Source: Balneolaceae bacterium UBA7797
Lineage (GTDB): Bacteria; Bacteroidota; Rhodothermia; Balneolales; Balneolaceae
Length of the DNA: 64,000 nucleotides
NCBI GenBank assembly: GCA_002480645.1
Contig: DLCN01000030.1
Span: 1-64,000 of the forward strand
Reading direction: 5' to 3'
Shown: positions 26,767-35,255 of the stretch, piece by piece
Position numbering within the stretch: position 1 is the stretch's first letter
Layout of the letters: every line of letters starts with the position of its first letter
Notes under the pieces: model-generated
What the model saw: the letters and a program-made list of their open reading frames with translations, nothing else
Databases searched by the model: none
Told to the model about the DNA's origin: nothing
Translations under genes and position numbers: made by a program

Positions 26767-27360
26767 CTAGCCATATACATGATCCAGAAAATTCTGAAGC
26801 ACTCTGGCACCGGCTTTACCGGATTTTTCGGGATGGAATTGTACTCCGGCAAAGTTGTCTTTCGAGACTACTGCCGTGAAATCGGTAATATAATCACAGG
26901 TCGCAATAGCATCACTGGTTTCAGGAGCGTAAAAGCTGTGCACAAAATAGAAGTGTTCACCAGAGTTGATGCCCTTTAATAGCGGATGGTCTTGTTTAAT
27001 ATGAATCACATTCCATCCCATATGAGGGACCTTGGCATCGTTGGAATCAAATTTTTCCAGTCTGCCCGGTATCAAGCCCAACGCTTTCGTATCGCCTTCA
27101 CTGGAGGAATCATACAATAATTGCATACCCACACATATTCCCAGAACGGGTTTCTTAGTTTGCTGAAGCCATTCATCAATTCCATTTTCTTTGAGAGATT
27201 CCATAGCCGCCCCGGCATGACCAACCCCGGGAAAGATGACTCCATCGGCAGTCTCCAGTTGGTCGGGAGTATCAGCAAGGAAATAATCCGCACCCAGGCG
27301 GTCCAGTGCATTAGAAACGGAAGCGATATTACCTGCTCTGTATTTGATGAGTGCGATCAT
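26767..27360 (-). CDS. hisH: imidazole glycerol phosphate synthase glutaminase subunit HisH
   Basis: This 197-residue class I glutamine amidotransferase has nucleophile Cys76 in LGICVGMQLL and the His-Glu pair in QFHPEKSG. It supplies ammonia to HisF, which makes IGP and AICAR. The HisF partner gene is not in the window. It lies 3 bases after hisB and ends the hisGDC-BH cluster. Confidence 0.93.
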   Translation of the reverse strand: MIALIKYRAGNIASVSNALDRLGADYFLADTPDQLETADGVIFPGVGHAGAAMESLKENGIDEWLQQTKKPVLGICVGMQLLYDSSSEGDTKALGLIPGRLEKFDSNDAKVPHMGWNVIHIKQDHPLLKGINSGEHFYFVHSFYAPETSDAIATCDYITDFTAVVSKDNFAGVQFHPEKSGKAGARVLQNFLDHVYG

Positions 27361-27363
27361 TAT

Positions 27364-28257
27364 TTAAAGGGCTCCTTTTGAGCTTGGAATTTGATTTTTA
27401 ATGCGGGGATTTTTTTCCACCGCTGTTTTTAATACACGGGCGAATCCTTTGAAAATGGCTTCGATCTTATGGTGATCGTTATCGCCATCAAATTTAATGT
27501 GAAGAGTGGCTTTCAGGTTCATTGCCAGGCTGTAGAAAAAGTGCTTTACCATTTCTGTAGGCAGATCACCCACGTATTCCCGGTTAAATTCCCCCTCAAA
27601 AACAAGATAAGGTCTTCCGGAGAGATCCAGGGCCACAGTTGCCTGAGCTTCATCCATGGGTAATACAAACGCATACCGCTCAATGCCTTTTTTATCACCG
27701 AGTGCTTTAGTGATCACCTCTCCCAACGCTATGGCTACATCTTCAACGGTATGATGTTCATCCACCTCAAGATCGCCGTCACAGGTCAGTTTCAGGTCGA
27801 TCAATCCATGCCTGCCTATCTGATCCAGCATATGATCGAAGAATTTCAATCCGGTATGAATACTTGATTTACCTGTTCCATCCAGATTGATCGCCACGCT
27901 TATATTTGTTTCATTCGTCTTTCTGTGTACGGAAGCTGTGCGTGGGATTCCCAACCTGAACGTCTGTATCAGTTCCTCGAAATCGTACCCGCTTGCACAT
28001 GGTTCCTCCCCATTCCAGATCACAAGTTTTCCCTCGCTTTTATCATAATCCAGAATGGCATCTGCGCCCTCTTTGGAAGTTGAGTCGATCAAAGCTTCGT
28101 GTTCGAGAAGTTTACGCTGACGTTTGTTCAATATTTCGGTGTCTAAAGCAATACTGAATCCCTCTTCATGAAGCTTGTAGAGCAGGTGTAGTGCTCCTTT
28201 TTCCAATAGTTTGGTAGATTCGCTTTGGAGTTGTTCCGCTTCGATCCAGATTTTCAT
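27364..28257 (-). CDS. hisB: imidazoleglycerol-phosphate dehydratase HisB with an unusual N-terminal domain
   Basis: Residues from about 106 to the end form a complete IGP dehydratase: RKTNETNISVAINLDGTG, FFDHMLDQIGRHG and DEHHTVEDVAIALGE carry the manganese-binding His and Glu. The first 105 residues are extra. They are too short for the E. coli histidinol-phosphatase domain and lack its DxDGT motif, although LLYKLHEEGFSIALDTE recalls a HAD core strand. The ORF is intact. So the enzyme is a dehydratase with a degenerate or new N-terminal domain; histidinol phosphatase must be encoded elsewhere. Confidence 0.88.
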   Translation of the reverse strand: MKIWIEAEQLQSESTKLLEKGALHLLYKLHEEGFSIALDTEILNKRQRKLLEHEALIDSTSKEGADAILDYDKSEGKLVIWNGEEPCASGYDFEELIQTFRLGIPRTASVHRKTNETNISVAINLDGTGKSSIHTGLKFFDHMLDQIGRHGLIDLKLTCDGDLEVDEHHTVEDVAIALGEVITKALGDKKGIERYAFVLPMDEAQATVALDLSGRPYLVFEGEFNREYVGDLPTEMVKHFFYSLAMNLKATLHIKFDGDNDHHKIEAIFKGFARVLKTAVEKNPRIKNQIPSSKGAL

Positions 28258-28350
28258 GAGTTAATACTTTTAAAGTTGAACAATTTAAGTTTCATTTACA
28301 GTGATGGAAGTCGCCGGTATCTCATCCGGTTAAAAATAAAGTCCCTAAAT

Positions 28351-28752
28351 ATGAATTCCCGATTAACTACTCTGAGTTGGATATTACGTATTGTTGCAGC
28401 TATAATCCTGCTGCAAACACTGTTTTTTAAATTTTCGGGTGCACCGGAGAGCATATACATCTTTGAAACCGTAGGGATGGAGCCATGGGGGAGATATGCA
28501 TCCGGAGTGGCAGAACTGATCGCAGCTATTCTTCTGCTGGTTCCCCGTACGATCTGGCTGGGAGCAATGATAGGAGCGGGTGTAATGGCTGGTGCCATAC
28601 TCAGCCACCTTACAATTCTGGGAATTGTAGTAATGGATGATGGAGGTACATTATTTGGAATGGCCTTATTTGTTTTCATTACCTCTGTGTGGTCAATTTA
28701 TTGGTATAGAAAAGATATTCCTGTTATAGGTGAAAGATTAAATAACAATTAG
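28351..28752 (+). CDS. DoxX-like membrane protein, antisense within the his cluster
   Basis: This 133-residue protein has four hydrophobic helices and the DoxX-type opening LRIVAAIILLQTLFFKFSG, then ETVGMEPWGRYASGVAELIAAI. The ATG at 28351 is chosen because a longer in-frame start at 28225 would begin inside hisB on the other strand. DoxX proteins are small membrane proteins of uncertain role, linked to respiratory or redox functions. The gene lies between hisB and hisC on the opposite strand, and its stop overlaps the hisC stop by 4 bases. Confidence 0.8.
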   Translation: MNSRLTTLSWILRIVAAIILLQTLFFKFSGAPESIYIFETVGMEPWGRYASGVAELIAAILLLVPRTIWLGAMIGAGVMAGAILSHLTILGIVVMDDGGTLFGMALFVFITSVWSIYWYRKDIPVIGERLNNN

Positions 28753-29816
28753 TTCAGTTCGCTGATCACAGAATTGAGAGCCTTAAAAAACAATTCATTT
28801 TCTGCAGGTGTACCAATGGTCATTCTAAGGCAATTCTCACAATGGGGTTCATTTCCCCGATACCGGATAATGACTCCCTGATCCGCCATTTTTTTATAGA
28901 CTAATTGCGCATCATTAATACGGAACAACAGGAAATTGGCATCCGAGGGAAAGACTTTTTCGATCTGAGGGATGGCGTTCAATTGATCAACGATAGTGGC
29001 ACGCTCCGATTTGATTTCGTCCACTTTACGCTGCATTTCTTCTAAAAAAGAGAAACCTTTAATGGCCGCCTGTGAAGTAAGTTTATTTACGTTATATGGA
29101 GCTTTCACTTTCATCATCAGATCAATGATCTCAGGGGAGGCAATCGCAATTCCTAATCGTATCCCCGCCAAACCGAACGACTTGGAAAGTGTTTGAAGAA
29201 CCACCAGATTATTACGATGCTGAACTTCTTTTGCGAAACTTTCCTGATCACTGAAATCGATATACGCCTCATCGATCACCAGGATACCGTTAAAAGCATC
29301 AGATAGCTTTAGGATGTCATCACGATTCAGAGAGTTCGCTGTTGGATTATTAGGTGAACAGACGAATAGTAACTTGGTTTGTTCGGTTACTTTTGCGAGA
29401 GTGGCTTTTACATCCAGTTGAAAATCCGGTGTGAGAAGAGCTTCATCCACCTTAATGTCGTTGATAGCAGCAGAAACCTTATACATGCCGTAAGTAGGTG
29501 GGGTGATCAGTACCCTGTCATTTCCGGGAATGCAAAAGATCCGGTATAACAGATCGATGGCTTCATCACTTCCAACTCCTACAAAAATATTGGCGCGTTC
29601 TACGCCTCTGAAATCAGCGATCTTATCACGCAGAGCCTCCTGATAGGGCATTGGATACCGATTTAATTCCAATTCGTCCTGAAATGGGGCCCCGAGTGCA
29701 TTTTCATTCGCATCCAGAAGAATACCCGAGTCGAAATCATCCCGGGCACTGCGATATGGTTTAAGTTCCAGAATATTAGGGCGAACCAGTGTTTTAAGGT
29801 CAATGTGTCTACTCAT
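28749..29816 (-). CDS. hisC: histidinol-phosphate aminotransferase HisC
   Basis: This 355-residue class I/II PLP aminotransferase has the PLP lysine in TLSKSFGLAGIRLG near residue 207, DEAYIDF near 178 and the substrate motif PNNPTAN. It converts imidazole-acetol phosphate and glutamate to histidinol phosphate. It lies 26 bases after hisD and converges with the DoxX gene. Confidence 0.92.
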   Translation of the reverse strand: MSRHIDLKTLVRPNILELKPYRSARDDFDSGILLDANENALGAPFQDELELNRYPMPYQEALRDKIADFRGVERANIFVGVGSDEAIDLLYRIFCIPGNDRVLITPPTYGMYKVSAAINDIKVDEALLTPDFQLDVKATLAKVTEQTKLLFVCSPNNPTANSLNRDDILKLSDAFNGILVIDEAYIDFSDQESFAKEVQHRNNLVVLQTLSKSFGLAGIRLGIAIASPEIIDLMMKVKAPYNVNKLTSQAAIKGFSFLEEMQRKVDEIKSERATIVDQLNAIPQIEKVFPSDANFLLFRINDAQLVYKKMADQGVIIRYRGNEPHCENCLRMTIGTPAENELFFKALNSVISELN

Positions 29817-29842
29817 AACAACGTAATTATTCAGTATCAGAA

Positions 29843-31138
29843 TCAGTTTGTTTTGTTGATCGCATTCAATCTAAGCGTAACGGCATTTTTATGGGCCTGA
29901 AGCCCCTCCAGTTCAGCCAGTGTTTCCACGGCGGGACCAATAATTTGGATGCCTTCTTCCGTTAATGACTGCATGGTGATGGACTTGAGATACGAACCTA
30001 GATTCACCCCACTGTACATGCGTGCATAGCCGTAAGTTGGCAGAGTGTGATTTGTTCCGGAGGCGTAATCACCCACACTTTCAGGGGTGAAAGCGCCTAA
30101 AAATACAGAGCCTGCATTCGTGATGGTGTCGGTCCATTTTTCAGCATGCTCTATGTTGATGATCAGATGTTCAGGTGCATAGTTGTTGGAAAAAGCGAAA
30201 GCATCCTCATAGTCAGAAACTTGTAACGTATAACTGTGTTCCAGAGCTTTTTTTGCAAACTCTTTCCTCGGGAGCTGATCCAGCTGAGCAGAGAGTTCTG
30301 TCTCCAGCTTTTCCATATCAAAACCATCTACAGCAACAAGCACCACCTGACTATCCGCGCCGTGTTCAGCCTGAGAAAGCAGGTCTGCGGCCACAAATGC
30401 AGGGTTTGCCTGTTTGTCAGCGATCACCAAAACCTCTGACGGTCCGGCCGGCATGTCGATACTTATCTGAGCTTCACTGTTCTGCAGGATCATCTTAGCA
30501 GCTGTTACATACTGATTACCGGGACCAAGAATTTTGTCCACTTTAGGAACAGATTCTGTGCCAAAGGCCAGTGCCGCAACCGCCTGAGCACCACCTGCCA
30601 GTAAAATGGTATCAACCTGTGCTTTTTGTGCGATGTAAATTATTTCCGGGGCAACTGTTCCGTCTTTTCCGGGTGGGGTTGCTAAAACTTTGGTGGAACA
30701 ACCAGCGATCATAGCGGGGATGGTGAGCATCATCGCAGAGGAGGGAAGTACAGCAGTTCCGCCGGGAACATACATTCCAACCCGTTCAATGGGTCGGCTT
30801 ACTCTTCGGCATTCAATACCGGGCATGGTTTCGAGCGAAAGTTCCCCGGGTTTCTGAGCTTCATGAAAAGCTCTGATATTTTCAAAGGCAAGATCGATTG
30901 CAGACTTGATTTTCGGATCCAGATCGACATGTACTTGTGAAGGATCGATCGTTATTTCATCAAGATCTACACCATCAAATTTGGAAGTAAATTCACGAAC
31001 CGCCTGATCGCCCGTTTTACCGACTTCTTCAATAATGGGTTGAACAACCCCAAAAATGGACGTGAAATCAATCTTTGGGCGCTTTAATAAAGCCGTTTTT
31101 TGCTCACTGTCTAATGTGTTGTAATTGTACGTATTCAT
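29843..31138 (-). CDS. hisD: histidinol dehydrogenase HisD
   Basis: This zinc enzyme oxidises histidinol twice to histidine with NAD. Signatures are [19 protein letters not shown] and [17 protein letters not shown], with the catalytic Glu-His pair in APEHLIIN. The ATG at 31138 starts at [10 protein letters not shown]; an in-frame ATG 17 codons upstream would leave only a short gap to hisG and lacks homology (inference). Confidence 0.93.
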   Translation of the reverse strand: MNTYNYNTLDSEQKTALLKRPKIDFTSIFGVVQPIIEEVGKTGDQAVREFTSKFDGVDLDEITIDPSQVHVDLDPKIKSAIDLAFENIRAFHEAQKPGELSLETMPGIECRRVSRPIERVGMYVPGGTAVLPSSAMMLTIPAMIAGCSTKVLATPPGKDGTVAPEIIYIAQKAQVDTILLAGGAQAVAALAFGTESVPKVDKILGPGNQYVTAAKMILQNSEAQISIDMPAGPSEVLVIADKQANPAFVAADLLSQAEHGADSQVVLVAVDGFDMEKLETELSAQLDQLPRKEFAKKALEHSYTLQVSDYEDAFAFSNNYAPEHLIINIEHAEKWTDTITNAGSVFLGAFTPESVGDYASGTNHTLPTYGYARMYSGVNLGSYLKSITMQSLTEEGIQIIGPAVETLAELEGLQAHKNAVTLRLNAINKTN

Positions 31139-31208
31139 GCAATTGCCTTTCAAAATTTGAACATTAAGAGCCCTTTTTAATTGGTTCAAAAGGGTGATCT
31201 CAAAGTTC

Positions 31209-32090
31209 TTAAAGAATCATACTTTCGATGGGTAACATTACAATATCGGAAGCTCCGGCTTCTTTCAATTGTTCCATTACCACCCAGAATTCGTTGTAAG
31301 GAATTACTGTATGGATGGCTACCATGTTGGTCTCAGCTAGTGGTACAATGGTCGGGCTTTTCATTGACGGGATGATGTCTTTGATGGTCTCAACCTGATC
31401 TTGAGGCGCATTCATCATGATGTAACGACTTTTTTTCGCCTGCTGATAACCATCAATTCTCACCAGGAATTTTTCGATCAGTTGTTGTTTTCCGGGAGAA
31501 AGCTCTTTATTGGTCTGAATGAGCTTTGTTTCAGATTCCATGATGGTAAACATCTCAGCAAGGCCATTAGCCCGTAACGTTCCACCGGTTGATACGAGAT
31601 CGGAGATGGCATCTGCCACTTCAAGTTGAGGAGTGATCTCAACGGCACCGGAAATCTCCACTAGATTTACATTAACTCCCTGTTCCTCAAAGAATTTCTT
31701 TGTTAGAAAAGGATAGCTGGTGGCGAGTGTTTTGCCTTCAAAATCGGTGGCTTGTTGCAGCGGTCCGTTTTTTGGTGCCGCTATGGATAACCGGCATCGG
31801 CCGTAGTTTAGTCCCCGAAGCACGGTCACATCAGCGTCTTGTTCAAATACTTCATTTGCTCCGACAAAACCCAGGTCACAAACTCCATCCTGCACATATT
31901 CAGGAATATCATCATCCCGCAGAAGAAGTAATTCAACGTCAAAATTACGGGTCTTAACCATCAGGTTACGTTTGTAGTTGTCAAATTCGATGCCGATTCC
32001 GTGCAACAGATCGATGGTTTTATCGGTTAATCGTCCACTCTTTTGAATAGCAATACGCAGGGAAGTCGAAGAATCTTTCGTTCGGTTCAT
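31209..32090 (-). CDS. hisG: ATP phosphoribosyltransferase HisG (long form)
   Basis: This 293-residue enzyme catalyses the committed step of histidine synthesis: ATP + PRPP to PR-ATP. Both halves of the catalytic domain are seen ([19 protein letters not shown], then [28 protein letters not shown], key residues only), and the C-terminal ACT-like regulatory domain (about 212-293, with YIMMNAP and MLPIESM) marks the hexameric long form inhibited by histidine. It is the first structural gene after a His-rich leader peptide and attenuator. Confidence 0.93.
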   Translation of the reverse strand: MNRTKDSSTSLRIAIQKSGRLTDKTIDLLHGIGIEFDNYKRNLMVKTRNFDVELLLLRDDDIPEYVQDGVCDLGFVGANEVFEQDADVTVLRGLNYGRCRLSIAAPKNGPLQQATDFEGKTLATSYPFLTKKFFEEQGVNVNLVEISGAVEITPQLEVADAISDLVSTGGTLRANGLAEMFTIMESETKLIQTNKELSPGKQQLIEKFLVRIDGYQQAKKSRYIMMNAPQDQVETIKDIIPSMKSPTIVPLAETNMVAIHTVIPYNEFWVVMEQLKEAGASDIVMLPIESMIL

Positions 32091-32140
32091 TTGGTCAGTA
32101 AATTGTTTTGTTTAGTAGGTATGAGGAAGTAAGGATGGTG

Positions 32141-32202
32141 AAAAAATAATGGCGGTAGCGATATGCATTAATGCATATGATGATGGCCATGATGGCTACC
32201 AC
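32141..32202 (-). terminator. his operon attenuator terminator
   Basis: On the minus strand GTGGTAGC (32202-32195), which lies inside the leader peptide codons, pairs over 8 bp with GCTACCGC (32159-32152), followed after 5 bases by TTTTTT (32146-32141). The loop holds an 18-bp perfect palindrome (32178-32161). A competing pairing ATGGC/GCCAT (32154-32150 on the 3' side) could act as antiterminator. The hairpin lies between leader stop and hisG start. Confidence 0.7.
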
Positions 32203-32242
32203 AATGATGATGATGGGCTGTATGTAATAAGATTTTTTTCAC
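32168..32242 (-). CDS. hisL: his operon leader peptide
   Basis: A 24-codon frame starts at GTG (32242) and ends at TAA (32168). It encodes MKKILLHTA, then four consecutive His, CGS, two His, G, three His, M, H. That is 11 His codons of 24, all CAT, directly upstream of hisG. Stalling at the first His run during histidine shortage would cover the 5' arm of the terminator (TGT GGT AGC) and so allow read-through. This is the classic histidine attenuation layout. The frame stays open upstream to 32383, but those residues overlap the divergent gene and look unlike coding sequence. Confidence 0.8.
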   Translation of the reverse strand: MKKILLHTAHHHHCGSHHGHHHMH

Positions 32243-32246
32243 GACG

Positions 32247-32278
32247 GGAATATAGGGAGATGAACGATTAGCCGGAAA
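32247..32278 (-). promoter_or_regulatory. possible promoter of the his leader
   Basis: TTTC (32278-32275), 20 bp, TATATTCC (32254-32247) resembles the Bacteroidota pattern with three mismatches. If real, transcription would start at or very near the leader GTG, giving an almost leaderless message. Confidence 0.3.
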
Positions 32279-32325
32279 CCATTTTTTAATCTTTAACGGG
32301 AAATTAATACGAACTCCCGATATAT

Positions 32326-32333
32326 TAACTTTG
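32326..32333 (+). promoter_or_regulatory. -7 promoter element of the UPF0045 gene
   Basis: TAACTTTG fits TAnnTTTG exactly, 26 bases ahead of the ATG. A Shine-Dalgarno GAAGGAG follows. No clear -33 element is seen. Confidence 0.45.
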
Positions 32334-32358
32334 TAGTCAGAAAAAACAGAAGGAGTGC

Positions 32359-32604
32359 ATGAAAACAATTGCTCAATTAACATTTATACCGTTGTCATCT
32401 CATAATCCAACCGAAGAAGTACAAGAGCTTCTGGAGCATCTGGCCCAGTATGATGTTCATATAGAAGTGGGTTATTTATCTACTACGGTGATCGGCGATA
32501 CTGAACAGATCTTTGAATTGATCAGAGAAACCTACGACATGTTATCGCTGGAAAAAGGAAAATTCAGATTCCACATCGAATTACTTAGTCCGGAATTGGA
32601 ATAA
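32359..32604 (+). CDS. thiamine-binding/MTH1187-like protein, UPF0045
   Basis: This 81-residue ferredoxin-like-fold protein fits the UPF0045/MTH1187/YkoF domain, with IAQLTFIPLSS at the N-terminus and TTVIGDTEQIFELIRE in the middle. Some relatives bind thiamine or hydroxymethylpyrimidine. It lacks the usual C-terminal tail of the about 100-residue family. It diverges from the his leader. Confidence 0.65.
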   Translation: MKTIAQLTFIPLSSHNPTEEVQELLEHLAQYDVHIEVGYLSTTVIGDTEQIFELIRETYDMLSLEKGKFRFHIELLSPELE

Positions 32605-32789
32605 CATGACAACAACGGGCAAATTTATGAGTGCCCGGATCCGGAACAAATAAGGGGAAAAGGATTCTGTTTTACCCGAATCGAAAGAATTCCCATAGCT
32701 ATGTAAGGGTGTTTGAATGACCGATCTGCATCTGAGGCCGGTTCATTAGTAAAAACACCAAAAAAACCGTGTGCTTTTAGAAACAATAG

Positions 32790-32821
32790 TTTTAGGAGCT
32801 CCATGCTTCTTCGTATCTTTG
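32790..32821 (+). promoter_or_regulatory. promoter of lepA
   Basis: TTTT (32790-32793), 20 bp and TATCTTTG (32814-32821) match the -33/-7 pattern. Transcription would start about 30 bases ahead of the lepA ATG, which argues against the upstream in-frame TTG at 32829. Confidence 0.55.
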
Positions 32822-32858
32822 CGTTCTTTTGAATCAGACGCATCATCGATCACTTTCT

Positions 32859-34658
32859 ATGAACAACATCCGTAATTTTTGCATCATTGCTCACATCGAC
32901 CATGGTAAATCCACTTTGGCCGACCGATTGCTTCAGATCACCGGCACGATCAGTGAACGGGAAATGCAGGAGCAAATGCTGGATAATATGGATCTTGAAC
33001 GTGAGCGTGGGATCACGATTAAAAGTCATGCCATTAAGCTCGATTACAAACGTCCCAATGGTGAAGAATACACGCTGAATCTGATCGATACTCCTGGTCA
33101 CGTTGATTTTGCGTACGAAGTGTCAAGAGCTCTGAAAGCATGTGAGGGCGCAATTTTAGTGGTTGATGCCACTCAGGGAATAGAAGCACAGACCATTTCG
33201 AATTTATATCAGGCAATCGATCAGGATCTGGAAATTGTGCCTGTACTGAACAAGATCGACCTGCCAAGCTCTGATCCTGAAGGTGTAGGTCAACAGATCG
33301 TTGACCTTATCGGTTGCGATAAAGAAGATATTTTAACGGTTTCGGGGAAAACCGGAGAAGGCGTTCCGGCGCTGTTGGAAGCTATCGTTGAGCGGATCCC
33401 GGGACCAAAGCAGGAGACGGAGAAACCACTTAAAGCTCTGATCTTTGATTCGATCTTTAACACTTACCGCGGTTCTGTAGCCTATGTTCGTGTATTTGAA
33501 GGTGTGCTCAAAAAGGGTGAGGCTTTCAAATTTATGGCGAATAAGCAGGAGTATAATGCTGAAGAGATCGGTTTCCTGAAGATGAGCTATCAACCTACCA
33601 AAGAGCTTCGTGCCGGTGATGTAGGCTATGTGATCGGTAGTGTGAAATCGCTGCAGGATGTTCGGGTGGGTGATACCATCACAACAGTGAAGAATCCTGC
33701 CGAGCATCCGATCTCAGGGTATCAGGAAGCGAAACCGATGGTATTTAGTGGGATCTTTCCCACACAATCTGAAGATTTTGAGGATCTTCGTGCCGCTCTT
33801 GAGAAATTACAACTGAATGATGCTTCCCTCACCTACGAACCTGAGACTTCGAAAGCCTTAGGGTTTGGATTTCGCGCTGGATTTCTGGGATTACTTCATA
33901 TGGAGATCGTTCAGGAGCGTCTGGACCGCGAGTTTGATATCGATATCATCACTACAGTACCAAACGTTCAGTACGAAGTGCATTTGGAAGAAGGTGGAGT
34001 TATCGAGGTGGATAATCCAAGCCAGATGCCTGAAGTGGGAGATATCGATAAGATCTACGAACCGTACATCAAAGCGAGTATCATTACCCCGGCCGATTAC
34101 ATTGGTCCCATTATGAAATTATGCCAGGAACGTCGCGGGGTTTACATCAACCAGATGTTCATGCAAAATAATCGGGTAGAAATTACGTATGAACTCCCGA
34201 TGGCTGAAGTAGTTTTCGATTTTTATGACAAACTGAAATCCGGTACAAGAGGGTATGCGTCGCTGGATTATGAATTCATCGAGTTCAGACCCGGTCATCT
34301 TGTACGCCTTGATATTTTATTGAATGGTGATCAGGTGGATGCGCTGTCGAGCATTACACACCGTGATAAGGCCTATTATCAGGGAAGAAAGGTTTGTGCT
34401 AAATTAAAGGAACTTATTCCGCGTCAGCAGTTTGAAGTAGCTGTACAGGCAGCGATCGGAAGCCGGGTAATAGCCCGGGATTCGGTGAGAGCGCTACGAA
34501 AGGATGTTACAGCAAAATGTTATGGCGGTGACATCAGCCGTAAGCGCAAACTGCTCGAAAAACAGAAAGAAGGTAAAAAGAGAATGAAACAGGTAGGATC
34601 GGTGGAAATTCCACAGGAAGCATTCCTCGCGGTTCTGTCTATGGATGATGAGGATTAA
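32859..34658 (+). CDS. lepA: elongation factor 4 (LepA), translational GTPase
   Basis: The GTPase begins right at the ATG ([20 protein letters not shown]), with DTPGHVDF and NKIDLPSS as later G motifs. The C-terminus carries the LepA-specific basic tail [22 protein letters not shown] (key residues RKRK, KGKKR). It back-translocates or remodels ribosomes and aids initiation. The length of about 599 residues is standard. The next gene starts 5 bases on, so it begins the lepA - secreted protein - lepB operon. Confidence 0.95.
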   Translation: MNNIRNFCIIAHIDHGKSTLADRLLQITGTISEREMQEQMLDNMDLERERGITIKSHAIKLDYKRPNGEEYTLNLIDTPGHVDFAYEVSRALKACEGAILVVDATQGIEAQTISNLYQAIDQDLEIVPVLNKIDLPSSDPEGVGQQIVDLIGCDKEDILTVSGKTGEGVPALLEAIVERIPGPKQETEKPLKALIFDSIFNTYRGSVAYVRVFEGVLKKGEAFKFMANKQEYNAEEIGFLKMSYQPTKELRAGDVGYVIGSVKSLQDVRVGDTITTVKNPAEHPISGYQEAKPMVFSGIFPTQSEDFEDLRAALEKLQLNDASLTYEPETSKALGFGFRAGFLGLLHMEIVQERLDREFDIDIITTVPNVQYEVHLEEGGVIEVDNPSQMPEVGDIDKIYEPYIKASIITPADYIGPIMKLCQERRGVYINQMFMQNNRVEITYELPMAEVVFDFYDKLKSGTRGYASLDYEFIEFRPGHLVRLDILLNGDQVDALSSITHRDKAYYQGRKVCAKLKELIPRQQFEVAVQAAIGSRVIARDSVRALRKDVTAKCYGGDISRKRKLLEKQKEGKKRMKQVGSVEIPQEAFLAVLSMDDED

Positions 34659-34663
34659 GAACT

Positions 34664-35245
34664 ATGGTACAAGCTAAAAGAAATCTGTTCACAATTTTTT
34701 TATTGATGATATTGCTCACTACAGCTGCTCAGGCACAATTTGAAGAGCCCGAGATCATAAAGGTCGGGGCCGATGAAGTGGCAAAATTCGAAAGTAAGTT
34801 CAAAACTATTAAGTGGACCGGACAAGGATTTAATCCAAATAGTCTGGACAAAATGCCGGCCATAGAAATCCGTGCTCATTTGCAGGGAGCTTATGGGGAG
34901 CCAACCAGAAAGATCGAAGATATCGTTAATAGTGGTACATACCGCCCGGGGAAAGCGATTCAATTTGAGTATTGGTTTATAGTGGATGGCGAAATTCCTA
35001 TGATGGTATTGGATATGGATGGACCGTTTGCCGACGGTCTCGTATATGTTGGTGCAAGTCGTTATATCGATATGATGCCACAGGTGAAACGAACGTTCAC
35101 CAGACTCGTAACAGAAGCCGAACCCAAAGAATACACGGATTATTTTTACTCACCGGAAGATGAGCAATGGTATAAAGTAAGTTATTCGAATGGGGTTTAT
35201 AAGAAGGAAGAGATTGAAAAGCCTTCTCACCTAAGATTAAAATAA
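34664..35245 (+). CDS. conserved secreted protein of unknown function
   Basis: A signal peptide (1-24, ending AQAQ) precedes a 170-residue mixed alpha/beta domain with two recognisable stretches: IEIRAHLQGAYGEPTRKIE and YWFIVDGEIPMMVLDMDG. I do not recognise a family. It is not a lipoprotein. It sits between lepA and lepB, 5 bases after the first and 10 before the second, so it may be an envelope protein co-expressed with signal peptidase. Confidence 0.7.
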   Translation: MVQAKRNLFTIFLLMILLTTAAQAQFEEPEIIKVGADEVAKFESKFKTIKWTGQGFNPNSLDKMPAIEIRAHLQGAYGEPTRKIEDIVNSGTYRPGKAIQFEYWFIVDGEIPMMVLDMDGPFADGLVYVGASRYIDMMPQVKRTFTRLVTEAEPKEYTDYFYSPEDEQWYKVSYSNGVYKKEEIEKPSHLRLK

Positions 35246-35255
35246 TTCAAATACA

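Noticed and set aside
30175..30498. Plus-strand frame of 107 codons inside hisD
   Set aside because: Antisense shadow of an intact hisD with conserved catalytic motifs.
32243..32383. Upstream part of the 71-codon minus-strand frame whose end is the His-rich leader
   Set aside because: It overlaps the start of the UPF0045 gene and its promoter, and its residues do not resemble a protein. Only the GTG-started 24-codon part is supported.
32625..32846. 73-codon minus-strand frame between UPF0045 and lepA
   Set aside because: It runs into the lepA promoter on the other strand, has no recognisable domain, and lacks a start signal; I treat it as chance.
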